Assembly: GCF_030295425.1 (NCBI RefSeq)
Contig: NZ_AP027081.1
Span: 1,364,001-1,428,000, forward strand
Source: Mesoterricola sediminis
Lineage (GTDB): Bacteria; Acidobacteriota; Holophagae; Holophagales; Holophagaceae
Direction of reading: 5' to 3'
Length of the DNA: 64,000 bases
In this document: positions 8,388-17,059 of the stretch, in pieces
Layout: every line of letters begins with the position of its first letter
Numbering within the stretch: the first letter of the stretch is position 1
Program-made: the position numbers and the translations under genes
Notes under the pieces: model-generated
Database searches by the model: none
What the model was told of the DNA's origin: nothing
What the model saw: only the letters and a program-made list of their open reading frames with translations

Positions 8388-9626
8388 ATGTCCCAGCTCA
8401 AGCCTTTCAGGGCCTACCGTCCCAAGCCTGAACTGGCCGCCCAGGTGGCGGCCGTTCCGTACGACGTCATCAACACGGAGGAGGCGCGCCAGCTGGCGGC
8501 TGGCAACACCGTCTCCTTCCTCCACGTGGGCCGGCCCGAGATCGACCTCCCCGAGGGCGTCGACGTGCACGCCGACGAGGTGTACGCCATGGGCGTGCGC
8601 AACCTCCAGCGCATGATCGGCGACCGCACCCTCATCCACGAAGGCACGCCCTGCCTCTACATCTACCAGCAGCGCATGGGCGACCACGTCCAGGCCGGCC
8701 TGGTCGGGCTCTGCAGCGTGAAGGAGTACGAGGAGGGCGCGATCAAGCGCCACGAGTACACCCGGAAGGACAAGGAGGACGACCGCACCCGCCACGTCAC
8801 CGAGCAGCAGGCCAACGCCGAGCCCGTCTTCCTCTGCTACCGCGCCGTGCCCTACATCGACTCGCTGGTCGACAAGATCCGCCTCCAGAAGCCCATCTAC
8901 GACGTCGTCACCCCCGACGGCATCGGGCACACGGTGTGGATCGTCAGCGAGGAGACCCACATCTACACGCTGAACCACCTCTTCGACGCCATCCCCGCGA
9001 TGTACATCGCCGACGGCCACCACCGCACCGCCGCGGCCATCCGCTACGGGCAGGCCCGCCGCGCCGCGAACCCCGGGGGCAACGGCGAGGAGAGCTACGA
9101 GAGCTTCATGGCTGTCGTCTTCCCCCACAACCAGCTCAAGATCATGGACTACAACCGCGTCGTGAAGGACCTGAACGGCCTGACCGAGGCCGCCTTCCTG
9201 GCCAAGGTCGGCGAGGCCTTCGACGTCGCCCCCGCGGCGGACCGCAATCCCAAGGCCGCCACCGAGTTCGGCATGTTCCTGGGCGGCAAGTGGTACGCCC
9301 TCAAGGCCAAGCCGGGCTCCTTCCCCGCCGAGGATCCCGTCAGGAGCCTGGACGTGAGCATCCTGCAGGAGAACCTCCTCGCGCCCATCCTCGGCATCCA
9401 GGATCCGCGCACCGACACCCGCATCGATTTCGTCGGCGGCATCCGCGGCATGGACGAGCTCGAGAAGCGCGTGAACAACGGCTGGGCCGTCGCCTTCAGC
9501 ATGTTCCCCACCAGCCTGGAGCAGCTCATGGACGTGGCCGACGCCGGCCAGATCATGCCGCCCAAGTCGACCTGGTTCGAGCCGAAGCTCCGCTCCGGCC
9601 TCCTGGTCCGGCTCTACGAGGACTAG
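8388..9626 (+). CDS. DUF1015 family protein
   Basis: 412 residues, full length for the DUF1015 family (PF06245). The N-terminus KPFRAYRPKPELAAQVAAVPYDVIN and the central AMYIADGHHRTAAAIRYG are the two family landmarks. DGHHR resembles the D-G-H-x-R motif of ParB-fold free-serine kinases (SerK, SbnI), and the gene sits directly before serA and serC, so a role around serine or phosphoserine is a reasonable inference, not shown. It has AGGAAGGAT before the ATG. A strong terminator at 9634-9672 separates it from serA, so serA may have its own promoter or be expressed by read-through. It is predicted cytosolic. Confidence 0.88.
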   Translation: MSQLKPFRAYRPKPELAAQVAAVPYDVINTEEARQLAAGNTVSFLHVGRPEIDLPEGVDVHADEVYAMGVRNLQRMIGDRTLIHEGTPCLYIYQQRMGDHVQAGLVGLCSVKEYEEGAIKRHEYTRKDKEDDRTRHVTEQQANAEPVFLCYRAVPYIDSLVDKIRLQKPIYDVVTPDGIGHTVWIVSEETHIYTLNHLFDAIPAMYIADGHHRTAAAIRYGQARRAANPGGNGEESYESFMAVVFPHNQLKIMDYNRVVKDLNGLTEAAFLAKVGEAFDVAPAADRNPKAATEFGMFLGGKWYALKAKPGSFPAEDPVRSLDVSILQENLLAPILGIQDPRTDTRIDFVGGIRGMDELEKRVNNGWAVAFSMFPTSLEQLMDVADAGQIMPPKSTWFEPKLRSGLLVRLYED

Positions 9627-9633
9627 CGGAAAA

Positions 9634-9672
9634 GGGGCCGCCTCCGCCCCCGGCGGCGGCCCCCCTTTTTTT
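9634..9672 (+). terminator. Rho-independent terminator after the DUF1015 gene
   Basis: GGGGCCGCC (9634-9642) pairs with GGCGGCCCC (9655-9663). Seven T follow after two further C. The stem is perfect and GC-only. It stands eight bases after the stop and 25 bases before the serA start, so it may act as an attenuator for the downstream pair. Confidence 0.85.
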
Positions 9673-9696
9673 GTCCATTCATTCAAGGAGGTTTTC

Positions 9697-10569
9697 ATGA
9701 AGATTCTCATCGCGGACGCCTTCGACGCGTCCCTCCCCAAGCGGCTCGAGCCCTTCGGCGAAGTCTTCACCGACATGGGGCGCCTCGCCGAGGCCAACGT
9801 CCTCCTGATCCGCTCCAAGACGACCGTCACTGCCGACCTCGTCGAGAAGGCCCCCAACCTCAAGCTCGTCATCCGCGGCGGCGTGGGGCTGGACAACGTG
9901 GACAAGGAGGCCTGCAAGGCCAAGGGCATCCAGGTCATGAACACGCCCGCCGCCAGCAGCGTGGCGGTGGCCGAGATGGCCATGGCCTTCATGGTCGCCA
10001 TTCCGGCCCGGCTCCTCGAGGCCCACATGGCCATGAAGGAGGGCAAGTTCCCCAAGAACGAGCTGAAGCGCACCGAGCTCTTCCGCAAGACCCTGGGCCT
10101 CATCGGCGCCGGCGCCATCGCCACCGAGGTCGCCAAGCGCGCCCAGGCCTTCGGGATGAAGGTCGTCGCCTACGATCCCTTCCTCCAGGGCCACCCCATC
10201 GCCGAGCTCAAGAGCCTGGACGAGGTGCTGAAGGAAGCCGACGTCATCAGCATCCACACCCCGCTCACCGACCAGACCCGGGGCATGTTCAACGCCGAGA
10301 CCATCGCCAAGATGAAGGACGGCGTCATCATCGTGAACACCGGCCGCGGCAAGGTGATCGTCGAGAAGGACATGGCCGCCGCCCTGGAGGCCGGGAAGGT
10401 GCGGGCCTACGGAACGGACGTGTGGTTCAGCGATCCCCCGCCGGCCGACTGCCCTCTCCTCACCGCCAAGAACGTCTTCATGGCCCCGCACCTGGGCGCC
10501 AGCAGCAAGGAGAACCTTCTCCGCATCGGCGACATCGTGGTGGAGATCCTCTCCCAGTTCAAGATCTAG
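9697..10569 (+). CDS. serA: D-3-phosphoglycerate dehydrogenase, short form
   Basis: 290 residues: a D-isomer 2-hydroxyacid dehydrogenase with a catalytic half at both ends (LVIRGGVGLDNVD; APHLGASSKEN with the active His) and an inserted Rossmann domain (TLGLIGAGAIATEVAKRA, then NTGRGKVIVEKD with the active Arg). It lacks the C-terminal ACT domain of E. coli SerA, so serine feedback by that route is not expected. Where most relatives have a Glu in the loop before the His (as in FPTEP), this protein has FSDPPP, an Asp. That alignment is by eye. It oxidises 3-phosphoglycerate to phosphohydroxypyruvate. AAGGAGG precedes the ATG. serC begins 10 bases after the stop. Confidence 0.88.
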   Translation: MKILIADAFDASLPKRLEPFGEVFTDMGRLAEANVLLIRSKTTVTADLVEKAPNLKLVIRGGVGLDNVDKEACKAKGIQVMNTPAASSVAVAEMAMAFMVAIPARLLEAHMAMKEGKFPKNELKRTELFRKTLGLIGAGAIATEVAKRAQAFGMKVVAYDPFLQGHPIAELKSLDEVLKEADVISIHTPLTDQTRGMFNAETIAKMKDGVIIVNTGRGKVIVEKDMAAALEAGKVRAYGTDVWFSDPPPADCPLLTAKNVFMAPHLGASSKENLLRIGDIVVEILSQFKI

Positions 10570-10579
10570 GAGCATCGAG

Positions 10580-11683
10580 ATGACCAAGCGCACCATCAAC
10601 TTCTACGCCGGCCCCGCCGGCCTGCCCCTCCCCGCCCTGGAAAGGGCCAAGGAGGAACTCGTCGACTTCGCCGGCACCGGCATGTCGGTCATGGAGATCA
10701 GCCACCGCTCCAAGGAGTACGACGCCGTCCACGAGGAGGCCCTCGCCCTCACCCGCGAGCTCCTGGACATCCCCGCCAACTACAAGGTCATCCTCCTGCA
10801 GGGCGGCGCCCACCTGTCCTTCGGCATGATCCCCCTCAACTGGCTGCGGGGCGAGCACAAGGCCGACTACATCGTCACCGGCAACTGGGCCGAGAAGGCC
10901 TACAAGGAAGCCAAGCTGGTGGGCGGTGAGGACCGCGTTCGCCTGGCCGGGAGCACCAAGGACCAGAAGTTCGCCCGCCTCCCCAAGGCCTCCGAGCTGA
11001 AGCTCAACAAGGACAGCCTCTTCGTGCACTTCACCTCCAACAACACCGTGGAGGGCACCCAGTGGCAGGCGTTCCCCGAGACCGGCGGCATCCCCTACGT
11101 GTGCGACATGTCGTCGGACATCATGTGGCGCCCCTTCGACGTCTCCAAGTTCGGCATGATCTACGCCGGCGCCCAGAAGAACCTCGGCCCCTCCGGCGTC
11201 ACCCTCCACATCGTCTCCGACGAGTTCCTGGAGAAGGCCCAGGCCGCTGACCTGCCCAGCTACCTGCGCTACAAGCTGCACGCCGAAAAGAACAGCCTCT
11301 ACAACACCCCGCCCACCTTCGGCATCTACATCCTGCGGAACGTGCTGGCCTACAACAAGTCCATCGGCGGCCTCAAGGCCATCGAGGCCAACAACCGCAA
11401 GAAGGGCGACCTCCTCTACGGCTGCATCGACCGCCACGCCGGGTTCTTCAAGCCCTTCGTGACCGAGAAGGCCGACCGCTCCCTCATGAACGTGGACTTC
11501 TTCCTCCCCACCGAGGAACTGACGGACGCCTTCGTGAAGGAAGCCAAGAAGGAGGGCATGGTGGGCCTCAAGGGCTACCGCGACATCGGCGGCATCCGCG
11601 TGTCCACCTACAACGCCGTCACCGTGGAGAACGTCCAGACCCTGGTCGACTTCATGGAGACCTTCGTCAAGAAGAACGGCTGA
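10580..11683 (+). CDS. serC: Phosphoserine aminotransferase
   Basis: 367 residues, normal SerC length. It opens INFYAGPAGLPLPALE, with a clear GMSVMEISHRSKEY segment. It has SNNTVEGTQW and the PLP-lysine motif IYAGAQKNLGPSG with K200 as the Schiff-base lysine. It converts phosphohydroxypyruvate plus glutamate to phosphoserine in the cytosol, directly after SerA, and the two form an operon (10-base gap). No serB-type phosphatase follows. The gene ends at a strong terminator. The alternative substrate is the pyridoxine-pathway analogue 4-phosphohydroxythreonine. Confidence 0.95.
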   Translation: MTKRTINFYAGPAGLPLPALERAKEELVDFAGTGMSVMEISHRSKEYDAVHEEALALTRELLDIPANYKVILLQGGAHLSFGMIPLNWLRGEHKADYIVTGNWAEKAYKEAKLVGGEDRVRLAGSTKDQKFARLPKASELKLNKDSLFVHFTSNNTVEGTQWQAFPETGGIPYVCDMSSDIMWRPFDVSKFGMIYAGAQKNLGPSGVTLHIVSDEFLEKAQAADLPSYLRYKLHAEKNSLYNTPPTFGIYILRNVLAYNKSIGGLKAIEANNRKKGDLLYGCIDRHAGFFKPFVTEKADRSLMNVDFFLPTEELTDAFVKEAKKEGMVGLKGYRDIGGIRVSTYNAVTVENVQTLVDFMETFVKKNG

Positions 11684-11704
11684 TCCCGTCCGCCGCCCGG
11701 AAGA

Positions 11705-11730
11705 GGGACGCCCTCCGGGGCGTCCCTTTT
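11705..11730 (+). terminator. Terminator after serC
   Basis: A nine-pair stem GGGACGCCC/GGGCGTCCC closes a TCCG tetraloop and is followed by TTTT. It lies between the convergent serC and HD-GYP genes. In the minus direction the T-tract is poor, so it mainly serves serC. Confidence 0.88.
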
Positions 11731-11734
11731 CCGT

Positions 11735-12991
11735 TCACAGCTGCGGCAGGTCCATGTAGTCGTAAGGATTCAGCTTCCAGTCGTCGGGATCCTCGTTGCC
11801 GACGATGCCGTCGCCCTGGGCGCCGGGGGCGGCCAGGTCCAGGTCGAAGGGATCCACCTGGACGCGGCGCCGGCAGTCGTAGACCACGCGCACCCGGGGC
11901 GTCAGCAGGCCTTCCCGGCTCTGCTCCAGGATCACCGCCAACTGCTCGCTCTCCAGCCGCACGAGGGAGGCCACGGGATAGATGCCCAGCGCGTGGATGA
12001 AGTGCTGCACCAGCTCCTCGTCCATGTGCGGCTCGGCCGTGGTGGAACTGTCGCTCCACTCGTAGATCTTGCGCAGGGCCGTCGGCGGCTCCATGCCCTT
12101 GTGGTAGATGCGGTTGCTGGTGATGGCGTCGTACACGTCCACGATGGCCGCCATGCGCCCCAGGAGGCTGATCTCCTGGCCCTTCTTGCGGAGGGGGTAA
12201 CCGGTCCCGCAGAACTTCTCGTGGTGCTCGCCGGCCACCTGGATCACGGTCTCGCTGATGCCGGGGGTCTTGTGCAGCACCTCCAGACCCAGGTCCACGT
12301 GCTTCTTCATCACCGCGAACTCGGCCTCGGTGAGCTTCCCCGGCTTGTTGAGGATGTGGTCGGGCACCCGCATCTTCCCGATGTCGTGGAGCATGCCGCC
12401 GATCCCGGCCTCGTGGATGACGTCGGCGGGGAGGTCCATGGCGCGGCAGAACGAGATGAGCAGGGTGGCCACGCTGACGGAGTGCTGGAAGGTGTAGGTG
12501 TCCCCCTCCCGGATGCGGCAGAGGCTGACCAGGGTGCCCGGGTTGCGGAGGATCGATTCGGTGATCTGGCTGACCACGGGCTCCACCCGCTCCACCTTGA
12601 TCTGCTTGCCCAGGCGGACGTCCTCCAGGACCGAATGGATGACCTTGTTGGCCTCCTTCTGGATCTCCTTGGCGAAGACCATCTCCTCCTGGTGGGAAGT
12701 GCGGGCGGGCGCGGGGGCCGGGGCGGCCGCGACGGGCGAGTGGAGGATCTTCTCCTGCACCTCCTGGACCACCTGCTCCCGGGTGGGCGCCACCACGTCG
12801 TCCAGCACGTCGATGCCCTTGAGGGTGTCGATGTACACCTCGGTGATGCCGCTGCGGGCGATCTTCTCCAGGTCCGCCTCCCGGCGGAGCATGAAGCTGT
12901 TGCGGAGGAAACTGTGGTCCATCCACCCGCAATTGAGGTCATGGATGAACATCCCCAGCCGCAGGTCCTGCTTCTTCACCTTCTTGATCAT
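11735..12991 (-). CDS. HD-GYP cyclic-di-GMP phosphodiesterase with N-terminal DUF3391
   Basis: 418 residues. The N-terminal 75 match the DUF3391 module (LRLGMFIHDLNCGWMDHSFL). An Ala/Pro-rich linker (about 88-98) follows. The HD-GYP domain runs about 165-330: FQHSVSVATLL, GGMLHDIGKMRVP with the metal HD pair, HVDLGLEVL, and GEHHEKFCGTGYP, the GYP signature. Two changes from the common HHERxDGxGYP are seen: Lys for Arg, and Cys for Asp. It hydrolyses c-di-GMP. In context it joins a PilZ protein, FliL/FliN and a chemoreceptor as part of a motility/attachment circuit. The C-terminal 70 residues are an unassigned tail. No ribosome site is obvious in front of the ATG. Confidence 0.92.
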   Translation of the reverse strand: MIKKVKKQDLRLGMFIHDLNCGWMDHSFLRNSFMLRREADLEKIARSGITEVYIDTLKGIDVLDDVVAPTREQVVQEVQEKILHSPVAAAPAPAPARTSHQEEMVFAKEIQKEANKVIHSVLEDVRLGKQIKVERVEPVVSQITESILRNPGTLVSLCRIREGDTYTFQHSVSVATLLISFCRAMDLPADVIHEAGIGGMLHDIGKMRVPDHILNKPGKLTEAEFAVMKKHVDLGLEVLHKTPGISETVIQVAGEHHEKFCGTGYPLRKKGQEISLLGRMAAIVDVYDAITSNRIYHKGMEPPTALRKIYEWSDSSTTAEPHMDEELVQHFIHALGIYPVASLVRLESEQLAVILEQSREGLLTPRVRVVYDCRRRVQVDPFDLDLAAPGAQGDGIVGNEDPDDWKLNPYDYMDLPQL

Positions 12992-13100
12992 CGGTTGTCC
13001 GTTCAGGCGTTCCCGATTCCAATCTAGCGGTGGCTTTCAAGGGTGTCACATGAAACTTTGACGGGGCATCGGAGGTAGACACTGCCTCGATGGAGCCGCC

Positions 13101-13379
13101 GTGAATGTCCCTCTGACCGCCCTGGCCCTGGCCATCTTCCTGCCCCTGTCCGGCGGCGCCCGGCGCCCGAAGGCGCCCGCCTCCCCCGTGGACCTCAACG
13201 CCGCCACGGCCACCGAACTGGTCCAGCTCCCGGGGGTGGGCCCGGGCATCGCCGCGCGCATCGTGGCCCACCGCAAGGCCCACGGCCCCTTCCGGCGCCC
13301 CGAGGACCTCCTGGAGGTCCGGGGCCTGGGGAACCGGGTCTTCCAGCGCCTGCGCCCCCACGTGACGGTGGGGCCGTGA
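13101..13379 (+). CDS. ComEA-like helix-hairpin-helix DNA-binding protein
   Basis: 92 residues: a short N-terminal hydrophobic signal or anchor (MNVPLTALALAIFLPL) and then a ComEA-type double helix-hairpin-helix beginning VDLNAATATELVQLPGVGPGIAARIVAHR and ending RRPEDLLEVRGLGNRVFQRL. Such proteins bind incoming DNA in the periplasm during natural uptake. The GTG start is preceded by a GGAG. The last four bases overlap the pseudopilin gene, and radC follows, so DNA uptake, pilin and repair functions are grouped. Other periplasmic HhH proteins outside competence look the same. Confidence 0.82.
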   Translation: MNVPLTALALAIFLPLSGGARRPKAPASPVDLNAATATELVQLPGVGPGIAARIVAHRKAHGPFRRPEDLLEVRGLGNRVFQRLRPHVTVGP

Positions 13380-13855
13380 GGGCCCGGGGCCATTCGCTGG
13401 CCGAGGCCTCCGTCGTCCTGGCCGTCCTGGGGGTGCTGGCCCTGGCCGCCCTCGCGGGCTTCTCCCCGGGCCGGTCCGCCCTGGCCCCCGCCGGCCTGGA
13501 AATGCGGGGCCTGCTGGAGCAGACCCGCCTCCTGGCCCTGGCCCGGGGCCGCGGGGTCCATGCGCGGCCCAAGGGGGGCGGGGGGGAGGTGGCGCCCCTG
13601 CGCCTTCCGGGCGGCCTCCGGTGGGGCGCGCCGCCGAACCTGCGGAGCCTGCCGCCCCGCATGGAACGCCCCGCCCGGGCCCTCCTCGCCGGGGAGGCCC
13701 ATCCCCTCGCCACCTACGGGCCCGGCGGCACCGCCAACGCCGGCTGCTGGTTCCTCACCGATGGGCGGGACGCCCTGTGCTTCCGCCTGGCCAACGAGGG
13801 CGTCCTCCGCCGTTTCCGGTACCGGTCCGCCGCCGGGACCTGGGTGGAGGACTGA
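13376..13855 (+). CDS. Type IV pilin-like (GspH/FimT-type) pseudopilin
   Basis: 159 residues. The N-terminus MRARG/HSLAEASVVLAVLG is a class III signal. A Gly precedes the cut and a Glu is at mature position 5. The first mature residue is His rather than the common Phe/Met. A 20-residue hydrophobic helix follows. The globular part is Gly/Pro/Arg rich with two cysteines near the end (NAGCWF, DALCFR), which could form the minor-pilin disulfide. It belongs to the inner-membrane pilus or type II secretion apparatus. It is translationally coupled to the ComEA-like gene by a four-base overlap, consistent with a uptake-pilus minor pilin. Confidence 0.75.
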   Translation: MRARGHSLAEASVVLAVLGVLALAALAGFSPGRSALAPAGLEMRGLLEQTRLLALARGRGVHARPKGGGGEVAPLRLPGGLRWGAPPNLRSLPPRMERPARALLAGEAHPLATYGPGGTANAGCWFLTDGRDALCFRLANEGVLRRFRYRSAAGTWVED

Positions 13856-13856
13856 C

Positions 13857-14528
13857 ATGCGCATCGCCGACCTGAGCCCCGAGCAGCGTCCCCGGGAACG
13901 CCTCCTGGGCGGCCGCGGAGACGAACTGGGCGACGCCGAAGTGCTGGCCCTCCTGTGGGGCACGGGCACCCGGGGGCTGGGCGCCGTGGACCTGGCCCAC
14001 GCGCTCCTGGCCCGCCACGGCGGCCTGAAGGGCCTCCTGGGCCTCGGACCGCGGGAGTGGGCCGCCTGCGAGGGCCTGGGCCCGGCCAAGGCCGGCCAGC
14101 TCTGGGCGGCCGTGGAACTGGGGCGCCGCCTGAACCGTGGGCCGGGCCCCCTGCGCCTGGGCTCCCCCCAGGCCGCAGGCGCCTATCTCCTTGATCGGTG
14201 CGCGGGGTGGGCCGAGGAGCGCTTCGGCCTCCTGGCCCTGAACGTGAAGGGCGTCCTCCTCGCCGATCGCATCCTCAGCCAGGGCACCGCCAGCGCCACC
14301 CTCGTCTCCCCCCGGGAGTTCTACCGGGAGGCCCTGCGCTTCGGCGCCGTGAGCGCCATCGGCTTCCACAACCACCCCAGCGGCGAGCCCCAGCCCAGCC
14401 ACGAGGACCGCCGGCTCACCCGCGCCCTCCGCGAGGCGGGCCATGCCCTCGGCGTCCCCCTCGTCGACCACATCGTCGTCGGCGCCCGGACCTTCCACAG
14501 CTTCCGGGCCTCGGAAGGCTGGGCCTAG
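13857..14528 (+). CDS. radC: RadC family protein (JAB/MPN domain)
   Basis: 223 residues. N-terminal helix-hairpin-helix-like region: PEQRPRERLLGGRGDELGDAEVLALLWGTG. C-terminal JAB metalloprotease-like domain with GFHNHPSGEPQPSHED, the H-x-H...D zinc motif of the family. The frame is open far upstream, but MRIADLSPEQRPRE is the family N-terminus and the ATG at 13857 lies two bases after the previous stop. The name RadC comes from a repair phenotype that was later traced to another gene. The protein is often linked to competence or mobile DNA, which fits the two preceding genes. It is the last intact gene before the decayed mobile zone. Confidence 0.92.
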   Translation: MRIADLSPEQRPRERLLGGRGDELGDAEVLALLWGTGTRGLGAVDLAHALLARHGGLKGLLGLGPREWAACEGLGPAKAGQLWAAVELGRRLNRGPGPLRLGSPQAAGAYLLDRCAGWAEERFGLLALNVKGVLLADRILSQGTASATLVSPREFYREALRFGAVSAIGFHNHPSGEPQPSHEDRRLTRALREAGHALGVPLVDHIVVGARTFHSFRASEGWA

Positions 14529-14983
14529 GATCGATCCTTCCGGTACAGACATGACATGCGACTTCCGCCTGCGGGCCACAGGGCCCGTGGCGATGGACGT
14601 GCGCAGCTGGAGACAAAGCGATCCTCCAGGATCTCCTGGAGCCTGCTTTGTAAGCGTCAGGCCGCCCGAGTCCCGTCAAGTGATGTAGCAAGAGCGGCCA
14701 GCGAAGCGCCGCCGTACCCGTATGATCCGATTTCAATGAAATGCTGCTGCTGATGGACCTTTGGCCGGGGCGGTGTGGGAAACGCGCCAGCGTTTTCCAG
14801 GCGAAGCCCGCGGGTGTTGGAAGGTTGTGGACCCGAAGGGCGCCCCGCAGGGGCGTTGCCTGTGGACCCGGAGGGCGGTCCGGAGGCCCGTTTCGCGCAG
14901 CGAAATCCAGCGGGCAATCCATCAGCCTTTCCATGCCCGCGCACCGCCCCGGCCGGGTGGGTCGCGACCTCGCCCCAGGGCCA
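14529..14983. other. Non-coding stretch at the edge of the mobile zone
   Basis: No gene is supported here. Short open frames occur on both strands, but none has a ribosome site or a recognisable family. The sequence has GC-rich inverted pieces around 14830-14900 and looks like decayed intergenic or insertion-derived DNA next to the IS256 fragment. Confidence 0.4.
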
Positions 14984-15436
14984 TCACGCCTTCACCTTCA
15001 AGTAAGGGAACCGGGCAGAAACCCACTCAGCATGCTGGTCCGCGAGCAACGAGCCCAGAAGGCGCAGCACCGCGGCCCGGTTCGGAAAGATGCCCACCAC
15101 GTCGGATCGCCGGCGAAGCTCACGGTTCTCCCGTTCCAGCACGTTGGTCGAGTGGATCTTTCGCCAGTGGGCTTTGGGGAAATCCATGTAGACCAGGACG
15201 TCCTCCACCGCCTCGTCCAGCAGGGCCGAGAAGCCGGGGTGCTTGCGCTGGGTATCCAGGGCCAGGGCTGCGAACAACCGCTGCGCATCCTCCTTGCAGG
15301 GCGCCTGGTAGGCCTGCTTCAGGCGGTCCAGAAGCTCCTCCTGCGCCGCCTTGGGCAACCGCGTCGCTGCATTCCGCATGAAATGAACCCGGCACCGCTG
15401 CCAGGAGACACCGTTCAGGACCCGCCGCACCGCTGC
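14984..15436 (-). pseudogene. IS256-family (mutator-type) transposase, C-terminal remnant
   Basis: About 150 residues. [17 protein letters not shown], then [26 protein letters not shown] and [25 protein letters not shown] are the second half of the IS256 transposase. They include the terminal catalytic Glu region ([10 protein letters not shown]). Full-length relatives have about 400 residues. Here the first 250, with both catalytic Asp, are missing, because the frame stops matching at about 15436, where an IS91-type transposase begins on the other strand. No start codon belongs to the remnant. It is inactive and marks an older insertion cut by a younger one. Confidence 0.85.
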
Positions 15437-16430
15437 CCTCGGCGGGCACAAGCTGGCCTGCGAACATGGCGACTTTGAGCGGATCGCCTACAACTCCTGC
15501 AGAGACCGGCACTGCCCCAAGTGCCAGGCCCTGGCTCAGGAGAAGTGGATCGCCGCACGGAGCCGACGGATCCTCGCCCTCGGCCACTTCCACGTGGTGT
15601 TCACCCTGCCGGCGGAACTGCGGTCCCTGGCCCGGCTTCACCCGGCTGTGGTCTATCAGGCCATGCTGCGCGCCGTGGCGGACACCCTCCTGGAACTGGG
15701 TCGGACCCGCAAGGGCCTGACCTTCGGCCTGACCCTGATCCTGCACACCTGGACCCGGGAACTGGCCTTCCATCCCCACGTCCACGTGCTGGTCAGCGCC
15801 GGTGGCCTGGGCCTGGATGGCAGCAGCTTCATCCGGCTCAAGCACCGTTACCTGTTCCCGCTGAAGATGCTGGGCGACGTGTTCCGAGGCAAGGTCCTGG
15901 CTGCGTTGGGGGCCGCCCGGGATTCGGGCAAGTTCCCGGAGCGGACCGAAGCCGCCTACGCCCAGTTGATCGCGCAGGTGAAGGAGAAGCGCTGGATCGC
16001 CTACGTCAAAAGGCCGTTCCGCAAGTCCGCCCACGTGCTCCAGTATCTCGGGCGCTACACCCACCGGGTGGGTATCGCCAACTCCCGGCTGATGGACGTC
16101 ACGAATGACCAGGTGACCTTCCGCACCAAATTTGGCCGCACCGCGAGCCTGGAACCTGTGGCCTTCCTCCACCGTCTGGTCCAGCACGTGCTTCCCCAGG
16201 GCTTCCGCAAAATCCGCCATGCGGGTCTCTATGCCTCTGCCAAACCCGGGGGCCCCCTGGACCAGGCCCGGCAAGCTCTGGGCGAGACAACGCTGCCTCC
16301 CTCGCCTCCCCCAGAGACTTGGCTGGAGCAACAAATGCGCGCTTGTCCCGTCTGCGGCGGCATGGTCCGCCGGGTCCGGCTGGAACCCACCGCCCCCCGG
16401 GCACCGCCCATGGATGAGGCCCAATGCTGA
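15423..16430 (+). pseudogene. IS91-family (HUH, rolling-circle) transposase, 5'-truncated
   Basis: Family similarity starts abruptly at about 15423 with [14 protein letters not shown], runs through the zinc-binding motif NSCRDRHCPKCQ, then HFHVVFTLPAELR, and the HUH site FHPHVHVLVSAGGL near residue 120. It ends with the family's VLQYLGRYTHRVGIAN, NDQVTFRTKFGR and a C-terminal CPVCGG pair. Roughly the first 45 residues of a normal IS91 transposase are absent, replaced by antisense IS256 sequence. A GTG at 15594 could give a shorter product without the zinc finger. A GTTC at 16655-16658 might be the element's 3' boundary, since IS91 relatives insert at such tetranucleotides; this is a guess. 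Confidence 0.82.
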
Positions 16431-17059
16431 CCGTCCCCACAACGACCAGGCAGTCCCTCGTCGCCACCTGCCATCAGGACGGGTTGGGAGGGGTCTGCTC
16501 ATGGACAGGAGCGGAACCATCGTTGGCCGGAAGAGGCCAGGAATCGAGGGTCATGGAGATGATGATCGAGGCGTTCCGGCCATTCTCCGGTGGCCTGCCG
16601 AGCTCGATTTGCCCATAGCAGTCCGATCGCGCCGGCCCCTACCGCTCCGGGCCTGTTCAAGACCGCTAATCAACCGAGGGGTGGGCTGCCAGGGCGCCTA
16701 CCCACGGCGGCGCCTGGGTCCCGCCACCCCGATTTGCTAACTATTTCTGGAGGCATCTGATCGGGAGCGTGGAGGCCGTCAGGCGCAGCAGAAATGGGCT
16801 CGAAGCAGGACCAGCCGATCGATGGCAAGGTCGGTCCTCCCGAACTTGTAGGCCGCCTGGCCTGCCGGGGAACGGATTTTGGATCGCATGGTTGTCGCCT
16901 CCATGGCAGCCAATCTAGGCCTTTGGCCATGTGGTACAAGTGCTCATCGCGAACTTCCTCGCGACGCCGTAATCAAGGGAAATCGCAACTTAAGCAGCGT
17001 GAATTCAATTGTTAGTACATGTGGAAACCCAAGGGTGGGCCCCGATGGATCCCTGGATC
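16431..17059. other. Gene-free stretch between IS91 and the AT-rich cargo
   Basis: Apart from the 125-base IS1380 end described separately (16744-16868), I find no gene. GC content falls visibly from about 16900 onward, where the AT-richer cargo begins, so a transfer boundary lies here. Confidence 0.4.
16744..16868 (-). mobile_element. IS1380-type end remnant, left inverted copy
   Basis: Read on the minus strand this piece encodes GQAAYKFGRTDLAIDRLV and HFCCA then a stop. This matches, residue for residue with few changes, the end of the IS1380-type transposase remnant at 21381-21469. The match continues beyond the stop for about 35 bases (CTCCACGCTCCCGATC, then GCCTCCAGAAA) and ends sharply at 16744. 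About four in five of the 122 aligned bases are identical by eye. Only this extreme end of the element survives. Its orientation is outward, opposite to the right-hand copy. Confidence 0.75.

Noticed and set aside
16655-16658. GTTC as the certain 3' end of the IS91 element
   Set aside because: The tetranucleotide is too common; without a matched copy the boundary cannot be fixed.
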